Shown one piece after another: positions 33,541 through 44,157 of a DNA stretch of 64,000 bases. Numbering within the stretch: position 1 is the first letter of the stretch; every line of letters begins with the position of its first letter. The position numbers and the translations under genes are program-made. The stretch is from the NCBI RefSeq assembly GCF_001434135.1, contig NZ_AZEB01000004.1:80250-144249 (forward strand). The letters run 5' to 3'. Source of the stretch: Lentilactobacillus kisonensis DSM 19906 = JCM 15041 (GTDB taxonomy: Bacteria > Bacillota > Bacilli > Lactobacillales > Lactobacillaceae). The notes beneath the pieces are model-generated. The model had not been told where the DNA came from. It did not search any database and saw nothing but the letters and a program-made list of their open reading frames with translations.

Positions 33541-36500
33541 ATGAAATTACTCAAGAAAGGATTCATTGTGCAATTTGTCGGGGTGCTCACCCTGGTGTTC
33601 GGTAACTTCTATACGGCCGGTGCCGCCGTGGCCGATGTAGTTGCGACCGATGAAATTGCAGTTAAAAACGCCAAGCTGATCGATGATAAACGGCAGCTGG
33701 TGACCAATGCCAAGGTTGGCGATAAGGCGAAGTTAGCCTTTGACACAACTGTGGGTTCTTTGTCGCAGTCTGGCAAGATTAAGTTTGCCTATGACAGGGA
33801 TACTTTGAAAATCAAGAAGGATAAGTACAAGTTTAAAAATGGCAGCACCAAGGTTGTCGTTGACATTGATGGCAAAGACTCAACCATCGAATGGCAACAC
33901 GCAATTGATAAGACTGATCTTGAGGTGGTCTTGCCGGTTAAGTTTAACCGGCCGGTCGATCATCAGGAGTTGATGGTGACAATTGACGAGAAAGAAGTGA
34001 AATTGCCAACGTTGACGGTGGTGGATAAGGATACCAAGAAGGCGAAGGACACCACTGCGCCTAATCAGGACAAGGCTGACGGGAACTTGCAGGACGATAA
34101 TTTGGTGAATAAGGTGCTGCAAGAGGCGCAGAAGGATGAGGCGGCGAGTGACCAGGCGGAAGCTGCTAAAGAAGATGAAGCCGCTAAAGAAGATGAAGCC
34201 GCAGAACAAAAGGAAACAACTGAGCAACCAGTTCAACCAGAACCGAAGAAGGACAATGAAATTGATGAGAATTCTTCGCAGGCGGATGTGATTGAAGAAC
34301 CGAAGCAATCTAATAGCGAAAAAGCAGAAGCATTGCTAAAAGAGAAGCGGGAAGCAGATCAGAAGAAGTCTGAGGAGAAGAGTCGACAGGCGATTGAGGA
34401 ACGAAAGAAGGATAATGAGAATCGATCTCAAGATCCAACCCAAAATAATCAAAAGGCCTTAAAGAACTCAGGTGATAATCGAGAAATTCAGACACCGCAA
34501 GATTCTTTGTTGGCTAATGTTGATAGTGCTAAGAAGGTGTTGGGTGGATCGGATGATGCTGAGGCAGGTGATGTGGACAGAGATTCGCTGAAAAGGACAT
34601 TGCCAGTGAATGGTGTGTTTGCTGAGGGCCATAATCTCGGGGAACTAGACTACTTCTTTGATACCATTCAGTTAAAGTACGGAGATAATAATGAAAAGTC
34701 TTGGACTGTTGAAGGTGACCTAAGCAAAGATGTGGAAATCCCTGCAGAAATTAGAGATAGCGAAAATATCACGATCTATTGGGCATGGAACACTCAAAAT
34801 ATTAATGAAAAGAGTGGGTTAAGCTCTCCAATTAAAAATGGCGATTATTATGAATTTAACATCAAGGGATTCGAGTATTTATATCCGACTGGTAAAGATT
34901 CTGTCACAGAGAAAATTGAAGACAGCAAAGGTAACACAATAGGTGAATTTATAATATCAAAGGGTGAAAATAATAACGAACAACGTGTCAGGATTATGTT
35001 TTTGCCAGGGGCCAGTACTACTGAGAGAAGAATAGAATACAAGGCAAATGCCAAAACGGTGCTATCCCAAGGTGCTGAAGAAGTTACCTTTGGTGAAATT
35101 GCTCGTGACAGACAGACTATCAAAATTGAAAAAGGAATTCTAGATATCAAAAAGAAAGGAAAATATGAAACTCGTGAAGTTGGGGAAAATCCCAAACAGA
35201 CGGTAACTGACTATAGCAAACTACACTGGACAGCAAATTTTGAAACTGCTAAAGATGGGGATCAATACAAATATGCCGATTCAGTCACACTACAAGATGT
35301 CTTTGGTGGTGGATATAATTATAAGGATGCCATCTATGAATTTGAGGTAACGCCAAACGAAGGAGACTCAAAGAAAATATCTAAAAGTGAAGATGAAGAC
35401 TTGTACAACAAAATAGTTAGTATATCGTCAGGCAAAGCGAATTTCACATTTAATGCTGAGAATATATTTTCCGATAGAAAGAAGATCAAGGCAATTCAAC
35501 TTGACATGGTTGCTGATATCACTGACTACACGCCAAGCGAGTATAAGAATGAAATCAAAGTAACTTCATGGAAGAGTGAAGGCAGTCCTGGTATGACCTC
35601 TTACACGGCTCGAGCCAAAGTGGAGAATGACCGTAGAACGCTTAATAAGACCGCGGAAATTGTTAAGGGTGGGAATGTTGAATACACAGTTCGTTTCACA
35701 GTAAAAAAAGATGATACGAATCTGATATTAACGGATGAATTAACTTCACTACTATTTAAATACGATTCTGAATTTGAACTGTATCGAGGAACCGGTACAG
35801 ACAGAGAGCAAGTGACTCTGTCGGATTTTTCCGATGTTCCTACAATAAATGATCCAAGCGGAGAAAGCCGCGCTAATTTTTCCTTGCAATTCAAAGAAAA
35901 TATAAAGCCCACGGACGATACGCCAATTTCATATGAACTGGTGTATCAGGTGACCCCCGTTAATCCAAAGACGATTAAAGATACTGATTATGAAGGTTTA
36001 AAAAATAAAGTTACCTGGAATGGAACAAGTGAATTTACAAATATTAAGAATCCAACCTTTAATAGCAAATCAGCTGGGGATCCAAATTGGACTAACTTCA
36101 CTACAAATTGGTCGATTGAAGTTAATAAGTACGACCGAAACTTTGAATTTCCGATCACAATCGTTGAGTCGGTAAGTGATTCGAATTATCTTGATTTTGA
36201 GGGGTATTTTGACGAAATATTAAAAAAGGCACAGACAAGTTCCGGTAGTACTTTAAAAATAGATGATTATATTCAGTTGTTTACCAAGAATGAGAAGGAT
36301 AAATACGAAGAACGCGCTGTTGAACTTGTGGGAGTGCAAGAGGGCATTATTACTTTCAAGTGGAAAGATGATGGGAAAAATGCGTTCACATTAGAAAAAA
36401 ATGAGTCAGGTAAAATTAAATTGAAAATTCTAAGCTCACCAGGAACTTCAGAAACCCGCAATTTTAAAGTTGATTGGTTGGATGTTCCTATCGATAAAGC

Positions 36501-39500
36501 AAAACTGGCAAATTCACCTGATGAGACAGAAATAGAAAACTGTGCCGAGGTCACTTATAACAAAGAAAAAGTTTGTGCAACAATTGACATACCACACTTA
36601 GTTCAAAAAAACATTTCTAAGACTGGAAAACTATCAGAGAACTTCAGTGATCCACAAAATCGTAAAATTGAATGGACATCAAGCTTCAATTTTAAGGATT
36701 ATCTCGGTGAAGATGGTGATCCCGAAAAGGATAGAATTTATACCGTTAAAGATGAATTCGGTATTGGTGATGATACAAAGGATTCGGTGACCATGTACAA
36801 TGGCAGAGATTCAACGGTTAAAGATAAAGACCTTCAGAGTATTGACTATGAAAGGGGTGACCTTAGTGAACATATCCAATTGTCCCTTGGGCAATTGGAC
36901 GAAAATGGTACGAAGGTTAATGAATATTCAGGTAAGGAGGAGTTTCAGGAAGGTAATCATTACAGATTAGAACTAACTTCGTCTTCTAAAAGCTTTGAGT
37001 TAACAATAACCCTAACTCCAAAAGGTAAAAAATTTATCGATGATAATAAATATAACATTTGCATCCTAAAGTACGAATCTGATGTAAAAAGTTTATCTTA
37101 TGGCAAGGAAGAAGATTACGATCATCTAAAAAAATGGACATTCAACAACACAATTTCGGTAGCAGGATTACCTCATTCAGAGAAACTAACCGCTCATGCT
37201 CAAACCACATATACTGATGCCGGGTATTTACTCGATAAAGGTGGTCAGTCAGAGGAAGTTATTGATGAAGGTCGAGAAATCACGGCAATTAAGTGGAATT
37301 TGCTCATCAATGGTGAAGGTAAGGATTTAAATGGTGAGGTTAAAATTGTTGATAAAATTACTGGGGGCAATCAAAATCACTTAAATATTAAGAATTTAGA
37401 CTATCACGTTAAAGTTTATAAAGCCATTAGAAGTATCAATTCTGAAACAAACAAAGTCACATATGAGGCGGATAAGAAAAATCCAATTGCCTCTAATAAC
37501 TATTCATTCACACTATCCAAAAGTCTAGATCGATTGGAGATTAATTTTGCAAAAGACTTTAGGATTACAGAACCATTAGTTGTCCAGTATTACACAGAAA
37601 TCCAAACAACCACCGGGAAAGATTTCACAAATGACGTGGCGCTTAGCTTAGGTGACCGCAAATTTACCGCGGGGGAAACACTCCAATCAGGACTTGATAC
37701 CTGGGGAAACATCAACCACTTCAGCGTGAATGTTGTTAAGACTGCTGATGAGAGTGGCGAACCTCTTAAGGGAGTTGAGTTTAAGCTTCAACAGCTGAAG
37801 GGGAACCAGTGGACAGATGTGATGACGCCTAATGATGACGGAGAAACACCATCGATACCTTATAAGGTGGTGACCAACGACCAAGGTATGGCAACTTTTA
37901 TGGATCTGGAAGCCTTACCAACGTATCGAATTATTGAAACAGAGGGGCCGGCAGATCGATTTACCCAATTTGAATCCAAACCATTTACAATGAAGAATGT
38001 TGAGGATGGTAAGGCAGTATATGTGCTTCAAGCAGTTAATCCTTACCCTGGCAACCTTATCATCAAAAAGACCGTTGAAAGTAATGGCATCGACGTTTCA
38101 AATGAGACATTTAAATTCGATGTTAAAGCGGTTGACGATGTTGAGGCACCGATGACTAATTTTAACGCCAGTTTTGATTACAGTGTCTATGACAAGGATG
38201 GTCATCCAGTCAAGGATAATGATAATCAACCGATTACTGGAACGGTAGTCTTTATAGAGGGTGTAGCAAGTGGCTTACCGGCAATCAAGGATGGTCAACA
38301 GATCAAAATTACCGGATTACCGCAAAACCAACTGTTTACCATCACTGAATTGGGCGCGAACAAATTTATCACAAGCAATCAGTTGACCAACATCTCGAGT
38401 GGATCAACTCAAGAAAAGGATGGTAAAGCAACTGGCCAATTTACCCTTCGCAAGGGGGAAAATGCTGCCAGCACTATTGCAGAGTTTATCAATCGGATTG
38501 AACCGGGTGACTTCTCCTTCTCCAAGAAGATTAAGGGTCCAAACGCTACAAATGATGGTGATAAACAGTTTGATTTCTATCTTGAGGCAGTGGATGCCAA
38601 CGGTGACCGTGATCAGTCATTCTCAGGAGAAATTAATGGGCTTAAACGTTTAGAAAGTTCTGAAGAAAAAGACGTCATCTTTAACTTTGACAAAGGGATT
38701 GCAACTACGCTCAAGAATGGGGATAAAATCCAATTACGGAATAACGAATCCTATAATGATATCAAGTTGCCCGCCAACATGAGGTTCAAGGTATATGAAC
38801 GCCAGGATGATACCTACAAGCACACGAGTTACGCTATCGATGGTGAAATCAAGGATGAGGCTGCTTCTGAAAGTGACGGTAAAGTGGACTACCATGTCGT
38901 TGGTCCGATGTACACGAACGGTAAACATCTTAAATTCACGAATGAACAGAAGGAAAACTCATTTGAATTCGAAAAGATTGTGTCAGGTAAAGAGTCTACT
39001 GACAAATTCAAATTCGAGGTGAAAGGTGGCAACGAAACTACCATTGATGCAATTGCTGGCAAAGCGTATGCTGCCTCATTGGTAAATGCTCGAACTGGAA
39101 ATGTGATTAATGATTATGAGATCCAGTTTAATGCCAAAGGTGAAGCAACCGAATGGTATACCGACAAGAATGATCCGGCAACTAAAACTGACATTGCCTT
39201 AATGCATGAGCAAAAGGTTGTTATTACTGGATTACCAATTGAAACGACTCAATTTGAAGTGACAGAATTGGTGGCTGAAACAGACTGGAATATTCAGCAT
39301 CAAATTGATGGTGATGTGGAACGAGACGGGAATGTGGCAACTCTTAACTTAAATCGAGGAAATGGACGCAATTCCATTATGTTTAGGAATCTTGAGCCAG
39401 AAATGGTTTCATTCAAGGTTAAGAAAACCGTAAGCGGAGTTGTTCCTCCTAAAGATAGTGATTTCAAGTTCAATTTAACGATCAACAATCCCAAGGAAAA

Positions 39501-42090
39501 TTGGGAAGAGAAAAAGGCGTTTCGTGCAGTTAAGAGCGGTGATATGAAAGAATTCGACCTTATATTCACAAGAAGCGCAGATCGCAAGACATATACCGTT
39601 TCAGAAACTCTTAAAGCTGACGAATCGCTCACAATTTTCACGCTTAAGGGCCTGAAAGTAAATGTTGAGGAAGAAAATCATCAAGGATACGATGTGAGTT
39701 ACCAATATGGTGATCATAGAGACGATGGTTACGCATATGAAATTACAACCGGTGACGGTGATTGTGGTCAGGCATGTCTCCCACCTCTAATTTTTAATAA
39801 TCACGTGCCCGGAACGGCTGTGGAGATTGAGAAGAAAGTTAAGGGGACTGATGATTATAACAAGACATTCAACTTCAATGTCACAGTAAAAGATCAGAAT
39901 AATGAGTTGGTTTCCGCAAATGTTCAATATAAGCTTGAACGGACTGACGGACAAATCTCAACCGGATCAATTAAGTTTGAAAGGGGGATTATTACAGAAG
40001 TAGATGGTAAAAAGAAATCTCGTCTTCAAATTAAGAATGACGAAAAACTGACCATTCTGGGACTCCCTGCAGGAACAAATGTGGTAGTTGCCGAAACAAA
40101 TGCTTTTGGCTACAATCCCAGCTACATCTTGAACCATGGTTCTGAAAAGCCGGGTAATAAGGCCGAATCATTTGAAACGAGTGAAGATAAAACTTCTAAT
40201 GTGAAATTTATCAACACTAAGAAAGATGCTAGCTTAAAGATCAGTAAGAGCTTGGAAGGAGCTGGAATCAAAGAAGGTGACAAGGCAACCGACTTTGAAT
40301 TCAAGATTTCAGCCACTGCAGTGACAGGTAATGGACTATTAAATGGCGAATTTGATGCTTGGAAGTACACCAATAAGGGAGCTGCTAAAGTAAAAGTAAC
40401 CTTTAACAAAGGTGCTGCCAATATTACTTTGAAGGCTGATGAATCTATTAATTTGATTGGTTTGTCAGATGAATACTCATACAGGGTTCAGGAATTGACG
40501 CCTGATGGCTTCGAGTATGACCCTTCATACAAAGTGAATGGCGGCTCTGAAACAATCGGAAATAGTACTGGTGAACTCACAATTCCTCATAGTCATTCAG
40601 CGACTGTTGACTTCATTAACACTCGGGAAGGGGCTTCCCTAGAAATCTCCAAGTTGCTGGATGGTAATGGAATTCTGGAAAGTGATAGGGAAACAAAATT
40701 CAACTTCCGAATTCTCTCTGACGTAAAGGGTACGTACGATTACGTTAAGTTTGATACCATGGGTGGCAGAAGTGAAGGCGAGATTTCATTTAATGGGACT
40801 AGATCTGATCAAATCCAATTGAAGGACAACGAAAGAATTAGTATCCATGGCTTGCCACTTGAATCTACGTACGTTGTAAAAGAAGATGGCGCAACAGAAT
40901 TCAAAACGCACTTCAAGGTCAATGGTACTGGATTACACGAGGGAAAACAGACCGGAGACGTCAAGTTGGCAAAAGATGAGAAATCAACGATTCTCTTCAC
41001 TAACAGCAAGCAGGCACCAGAAACTGCCAGCTTGAAGATCACCAAACGCCTCGCCGGTACCGGCCTCACCGATGCCGACAAGACCCGCAGCTTCAACTTC
41101 CGGATCTACTCTGGTGCAACCGGAACGTTTGATACGGTTAAGACAAGCCAAAACGGTAGTACAACGGAGTCGGAAATCAAATTTAATGACGGTCAATCTG
41201 ATTTGATCACGTTGCGTGATACCGAATCATTGGACATCACCGGCTTGCCTGTTGACCAAATGTACCGAGTTGGCGAAGAATTCGTGACTGACTTTACCCC
41301 ATCATTTAAGGTGAATGGTAGAGCAGAAACTAACAGAATGACGACCGATTCATTCCAACTAATTGCTAACCAAAACGGCACGGTTGACTTCACCAACACC
41401 AAAAACGGCGACGTTGCAATGGGTTCCTTCTCCGTTAACAAATTTGTCAATGCAATAGGTGACAAAACCCGGGCGTTCGAATTTAACTTGGAAGCTGTTG
41501 ACGGTGCTGGTAATCCGTTAAATGGCATCTTCCAGACGGAGTCGACTACCAATAGTAAAACTGCAGTTACGGGGAGAATTAATATTCAAGGCGGCAATGC
41601 TAAATTTACATTGACGCACGGTCAAAGCATCAAGTTCATCCTCCCAATGGGTGCGCGCTACGAAGTTTCTGAAAAGGACTACAAGGTGGACGGTTACACG
41701 ACTCGTGTGACAAAACGGGACGCGGCATACACCGGCACTCACGTCTTCGGCACGGCAACCGCCGATAGCGACAACATTAGCTACCACAATGATATCGAAG
41801 AAGATGAGGGTGAATTACCACTCCCAGCTGACGAAGATAAACCAGATTCCAGCGCAACAATTGACGAACCAGATGCATTACCAGCAAGCGATGGCACCAG
41901 TGGGACTAATGGTACTAGCGGTATCACTAGCCCACAGGGACTCCCATCAGCTGGCTACACTGGTAAGCAGGCCTTACCACAGACCGGCGAAGATGACGGC
42001 AAACTTTACACAATCATTGGCGTGATCATTCTGGTAATGGTGGCAGTTGTTGGCACGATTTACTACACGAAACGCAAACAGACCAAATAG
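33541..42090 (+). CDS. Giant sortase-anchored multidomain adhesin, 2849 aa
   Basis: Signal peptide 1-36 (VQFVGVLTLVFGNFYTAG). An N-terminal domain follows at about 40-165, then a charged Glu/Lys/Ala-rich stalk at about 168-313 (contains EAAKEDEAAKEDEAAEQ). Next come at least five Cna-adhesin-like modules, each with an aromatic core strand (LHWTANFE about 560, EYTVRFTV about 711, TNFTTNWSIEV about 850, RKIEWTSSFNF about 1040, ITAIKWNLLING about 1245). One SpaA/Cna_B domain is at about 1390-1500. Nine tandem 110-150-aa modules, each with a K-x-V/L start strand, ITGLP turn and FINT-like end strand, run about 1501-2750. C-terminal LPQTGE (2812-2817), hydrophobic segment and KRKQTK tail. Start ATG 33541 (CGGAGGAA upstream) rather than 33505. 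Confidence 0.93.
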   Translation: MKLLKKGFIVQFVGVLTLVFGNFYTAGAAVADVVATDEIAVKNAKLIDDKRQLVTNAKVGDKAKLAFDTTVGSLSQSGKIKFAYDRDTLKIKKDKYKFKNGSTKVVVDIDGKDSTIEWQHAIDKTDLEVVLPVKFNRPVDHQELMVTIDEKEVKLPTLTVVDKDTKKAKDTTAPNQDKADGNLQDDNLVNKVLQEAQKDEAASDQAEAAKEDEAAKEDEAAEQKETTEQPVQPEPKKDNEIDENSSQADVIEEPKQSNSEKAEALLKEKREADQKKSEEKSRQAIEERKKDNENRSQDPTQNNQKALKNSGDNREIQTPQDSLLANVDSAKKVLGGSDDAEAGDVDRDSLKRTLPVNGVFAEGHNLGELDYFFDTIQLKYGDNNEKSWTVEGDLSKDVEIPAEIRDSENITIYWAWNTQNINEKSGLSSPIKNGDYYEFNIKGFEYLYPTGKDSVTEKIEDSKGNTIGEFIISKGENNNEQRVRIMFLPGASTTERRIEYKANAKTVLSQGAEEVTFGEIARDRQTIKIEKGILDIKKKGKYETREVGENPKQTVTDYSKLHWTANFETAKDGDQYKYADSVTLQDVFGGGYNYKDAIYEFEVTPNEGDSKKISKSEDEDLYNKIVSISSGKANFTFNAENIFSDRKKIKAIQLDMVADITDYTPSEYKNEIKVTSWKSEGSPGMTSYTARAKVENDRRTLNKTAEIVKGGNVEYTVRFTVKKDDTNLILTDELTSLLFKYDSEFELYRGTGTDREQVTLSDFSDVPTINDPSGESRANFSLQFKENIKPTDDTPISYELVYQVTPVNPKTIKDTDYEGLKNKVTWNGTSEFTNIKNPTFNSKSAGDPNWTNFTTNWSIEVNKYDRNFEFPITIVESVSDSNYLDFEGYFDEILKKAQTSSGSTLKIDDYIQLFTKNEKDKYEERAVELVGVQEGIITFKWKDDGKNAFTLEKNESGKIKLKILSSPGTSETRNFKVDWLDVPIDKAKLANSPDETEIENCAEVTYNKEKVCATIDIPHLVQKNISKTGKLSENFSDPQNRKIEWTSSFNFKDYLGEDGDPEKDRIYTVKDEFGIGDDTKDSVTMYNGRDSTVKDKDLQSIDYERGDLSEHIQLSLGQLDENGTKVNEYSGKEEFQEGNHYRLELTSSSKSFELTITLTPKGKKFIDDNKYNICILKYESDVKSLSYGKEEDYDHLKKWTFNNTISVAGLPHSEKLTAHAQTTYTDAGYLLDKGGQSEEVIDEGREITAIKWNLLINGEGKDLNGEVKIVDKITGGNQNHLNIKNLDYHVKVYKAIRSINSETNKVTYEADKKNPIASNNYSFTLSKSLDRLEINFAKDFRITEPLVVQYYTEIQTTTGKDFTNDVALSLGDRKFTAGETLQSGLDTWGNINHFSVNVVKTADESGEPLKGVEFKLQQLKGNQWTDVMTPNDDGETPSIPYKVVTNDQGMATFMDLEALPTYRIIETEGPADRFTQFESKPFTMKNVEDGKAVYVLQAVNPYPGNLIIKKTVESNGIDVSNETFKFDVKAVDDVEAPMTNFNASFDYSVYDKDGHPVKDNDNQPITGTVVFIEGVASGLPAIKDGQQIKITGLPQNQLFTITELGANKFITSNQLTNISSGSTQEKDGKATGQFTLRKGENAASTIAEFINRIEPGDFSFSKKIKGPNATNDGDKQFDFYLEAVDANGDRDQSFSGEINGLKRLESSEEKDVIFNFDKGIATTLKNGDKIQLRNNESYNDIKLPANMRFKVYERQDDTYKHTSYAIDGEIKDEAASESDGKVDYHVVGPMYTNGKHLKFTNEQKENSFEFEKIVSGKESTDKFKFEVKGGNETTIDAIAGKAYAASLVNARTGNVINDYEIQFNAKGEATEWYTDKNDPATKTDIALMHEQKVVITGLPIETTQFEVTELVAETDWNIQHQIDGDVERDGNVATLNLNRGNGRNSIMFRNLEPEMVSFKVKKTVSGVVPPKDSDFKFNLTINNPKENWEEKKAFRAVKSGDMKEFDLIFTRSADRKTYTVSETLKADESLTIFTLKGLKVNVEEENHQGYDVSYQYGDHRDDGYAYEITTGDGDCGQACLPPLIFNNHVPGTAVEIEKKVKGTDDYNKTFNFNVTVKDQNNELVSANVQYKLERTDGQISTGSIKFERGIITEVDGKKKSRLQIKNDEKLTILGLPAGTNVVVAETNAFGYNPSYILNHGSEKPGNKAESFETSEDKTSNVKFINTKKDASLKISKSLEGAGIKEGDKATDFEFKISATAVTGNGLLNGEFDAWKYTNKGAAKVKVTFNKGAANITLKADESINLIGLSDEYSYRVQELTPDGFEYDPSYKVNGGSETIGNSTGELTIPHSHSATVDFINTREGASLEISKLLDGNGILESDRETKFNFRILSDVKGTYDYVKFDTMGGRSEGEISFNGTRSDQIQLKDNERISIHGLPLESTYVVKEDGATEFKTHFKVNGTGLHEGKQTGDVKLAKDEKSTILFTNSKQAPETASLKITKRLAGTGLTDADKTRSFNFRIYSGATGTFDTVKTSQNGSTTESEIKFNDGQSDLITLRDTESLDITGLPVDQMYRVGEEFVTDFTPSFKVNGRAETNRMTTDSFQLIANQNGTVDFTNTKNGDVAMGSFSVNKFVNAIGDKTRAFEFNLEAVDGAGNPLNGIFQTESTTNSKTAVTGRINIQGGNAKFTLTHGQSIKFILPMGARYEVSEKDYKVDGYTTRVTKRDAAYTGTHVFGTATADSDNISYHNDIEEDEGELPLPADEDKPDSSATIDEPDALPASDGTSGTNGTSGITSPQGLPSAGYTGKQALPQTGEDDGKLYTIIGVIILVMVAVVGTIYYTKRKQTK

Positions 42091-42127
42091 AAAGGAATTT
42101 AAAGTAACAATTATCATCGGATTAGCA

Positions 42128-42162
42128 AAAAATGCCATTCACTAGTTGAATGGCATTTTTTA
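42128..42162 (+). terminator. Terminator of the adhesin gene
   Basis: AAAAATGCCATTC with GAATGGCATTTTT; strong stem, T-run on both strands. Confidence 0.9.
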
Positions 42163-42345
42163 CGGCTAAATTCTGATGACTGGGGAAGCTGTTTAACCAG
42201 TGTATTACTCTTTTTGAATGATATCGCTAAGTTTAATTAACAAATATGAAAGTTCATACTTCCTTTCTAAAATAGCCAAACTTTATTGATAAACTTATTG
42301 TAAGGATAATATATACGTAATCTTACGACGGCGGAGGAAGAAATC

Positions 42346-42657
42346 ATGAAATTACTCAAGAAGGGGTGCATCGTGCAGTTCGTTGGGGTGCTAGCTTTGT
42401 TATTCGGTAACTTCTATACGGTTGGGGCCGCCGTGGCCGATGTCGTGGCGACTGATGAAATTGCGACTAAAAACGCTAAATTGATCGATGATAAGCGCCA
42501 GTTAGTAACAACTGCCAAGGTGGGTGACGAGTCGAAACTAACCTTTGACGTGACCGTGGGTTCTTTGTCGTCGGCTGGTAAGGTGAAATTTGAGTATGAC
42601 CGGGACATGTTAACAATCAAAAAGCGGCTTTTTGAGATCAGCTTGTACAAAAGTTGA
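42346..42657 (+). pseudogene. Truncated duplicate of the adhesin 5' end
   Basis: The first 93 codons match the upstream adhesin (MKLLKKGCIVQFVGVLALLF, DEIATKNAKLIDDKRQL). They carry an intact signal peptide, ribosome site and promoter-like region, then switch at about 42621-42626 to unrelated sequence (RLFEISLYKS) that belongs to the opposite-strand gene. The product would be a 103-aa secreted fragment. A deletion fused two divergent or convergent surface genes here. Confidence 0.85.
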
Positions 42658-43362
42658 AAACTTAATTTGGTCAAGTGCTAGTTGACGACTCTGCTGCGCG
42701 GTAGGGGCCACTGAGTTTTTGATATATGTCATTTGATTGAGTTTGTCGCCCCATTCTTTACGCGTTACCGAATCGAATCCATGGCCGAGCTGTCCGGCAG
42801 CTGCATCATCCAATTTGGTATTTCTTGTTGTCCCTTCGAATTGTTTCATCACTGGGGTGTCTTGGTAGCTGGTAACCGCTGAATCGTAGTAGTCATCGTC
42901 ATCTTCATCGATTTCACTGAGATCAATTAATTCGTCTTTGGTAGCAAAGGGGATGCCGCCGGGATTTCCCTTGGTAACGTTAGCAGTATTGTTTCCAGTT
43001 GTTGTACTTGTACCGCTCTTTGACAGGTACCCCTGCCAAACGTATCCTTTCACGTTGCCCGTGCTGTTTTTAACGTAGTAGAATAATCCCGTTTTCTGGC
43101 CGTTAGTCATTTTAAATGCCTTAGTCGCGTACCAGGTTGTATGGGGATAATTAGTCAGATGGTGAAGTTTTCTGGTTAAATGAGCATTCCATAAGTAAGC
43201 TTTTTGGCTAGTGTTATTCCAGTTGTAGGCCACATTGTTAACGGCTTTTGATTGAATAACGTGATAAACGCCTTGGGCATGAGCCGGGGCCGATGTTGGT
43301 AAGCTGATCGCACAGCCAGCTAGGCCGAGTGTTGCTGCGAGTATGTAAAGTGATTTATTCAT
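42610..43362 (-). CDS. Secreted surface protein with chimeric C-terminus
   Basis: 250 aa. Signal peptide 1-29 (ILAATLGLAGCAISLPTSAPAHA), one wall-associated Lactobacillus-type domain at 30-118 (AYNWNNTSQKAYLWNAHL ... GYVWQGYL), then a Ser/Thr/Asn linker, an acidic DEDDDDYYD patch and a partial C-terminal domain. The last four codons (LFDC-stop) come from the antisense of the truncated adhesin copy, so the natural C-terminus is probably lost. No anchor motif. Function unknown. Confidence 0.75.
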   Translation of the reverse strand: MNKSLYILAATLGLAGCAISLPTSAPAHAQGVYHVIQSKAVNNVAYNWNNTSQKAYLWNAHLTRKLHHLTNYPHTTWYATKAFKMTNGQKTGLFYYVKNSTGNVKGYVWQGYLSKSGTSTTTGNNTANVTKGNPGGIPFATKDELIDLSEIDEDDDDYYDSAVTSYQDTPVMKQFEGTTRNTKLDDAAAGQLGHGFDSVTRKEWGDKLNQMTYIKNSVAPTAQQSRQLALDQIKFSTFVQADLKKPLFDC

Positions 43363-43681
43363 AAAGCACCTCCATGTGTTGATTTTAGTATAGCACCTTG
43401 ATTACAAATGTAACATGGGTCAAACAATTGATAGCGTTCTCTTAAAAGGTATTAAATGCTGACGTAGTGGAGGGTAGATAAGTTTGTAAACAGTTGGTAA
43501 AAACTGGGTACTGCTAGATTTTCTAGTTATGAGTCCTTAGTAACAAGGACGGTTTCTCAAAATTAGTTGGCGTTGTAATTAGCTGTAGTTAGGAAGACTT
43601 TAGCCACCGGATGATGTTAAATGCAAAAAAAGAACCAACCATTTCTGGTTGATCCTCTTAAAGTTTTATTAAAGCCTATAA
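43363..43681. other. Intergenic region with no gene
   Basis: Contains the promoter side of the chimeric surface gene, a small hairpin GTCCTTAGTAACAAGGAC near 43535, and the csp terminator at 43625-43653 (AACCA/TGGTT with seven T on the minus strand). Nothing else is seen. Confidence 0.6.
43625..43653 (-). terminator. Terminator of the csp gene
   Basis: ATCAACCA-GAAA-TGGTTGGTT followed by TTTTTTT on the minus strand. Confidence 0.75.
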
Positions 43682-43885
43682 TTAGTCTTCAACTGGTGTA
43701 ACGTTAGCAGCTTGTGGTCCACGGTCGCTGTCTTCAACGTCAAGGGTAACTTTTTGGCCTTCGTCTAATGACTTGAAGCCGTCTTTGTTGATAGCTGAGA
43801 AGTGAACAAATACGTCACCATCGTCAGTAGTAATGAAGCCATAACCTTTATCAGCGTTGAACCATTTAACAGTACCTTGTTTCAT
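43682..43885 (-). CDS. csp: Cold shock protein (CspA family)
   Basis: 67 aa OB-fold RNA/DNA chaperone. RNP1 is KGYGFIT and RNP2 is [16 protein letters not shown] is the typical end. ATG 43885 has AAGGAGG upstream; the longer frame to 43957 is leader. The leader is long (to about 44040), as is common for csp genes. It holds a GCGCT-CAA-AGCGC hairpin directly in front of the ribosome site, which could modulate translation with temperature. Confidence 0.96.
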   Translation of the reverse strand: MKQGTVKWFNADKGYGFITTDDGDVFVHFSAINKDGFKSLDEGQKVTLDVEDSDRGPQAANVTPVED

Positions 43886-43902
43886 AATATATGAAACCTC
43901 CT

Positions 43903-43915
43903 TGCGCTTTGAGCG
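43903..43915 (-). promoter_or_regulatory. Hairpin abutting the csp ribosome binding site
   Basis: GCGCT-CAA-AGCGC lies immediately 5' of AAGGAGG on the minus strand. It could melt or reshape with temperature; inferred. Confidence 0.4.
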
Positions 43916-44157
43916 CATACTTAAATTTTTAATGCATCTAGTTGAACGTGATTCCAAGGAAGTTATTTCATAAAACTATAAAACAAGTACCTTTGAAACT
44001 CGGAAACCTAAAACACATTAACAATACTATACCTTATCATTCTAACTATGTCAACGACGACTAATCGTTTATAGCAAGAAGCGACTTGCTAATCGCTTTG
44101 GTAGCAACCAGCAAGACACTTTATCAATTATTTAGATGAACTTGATTGAGTAGGCGA

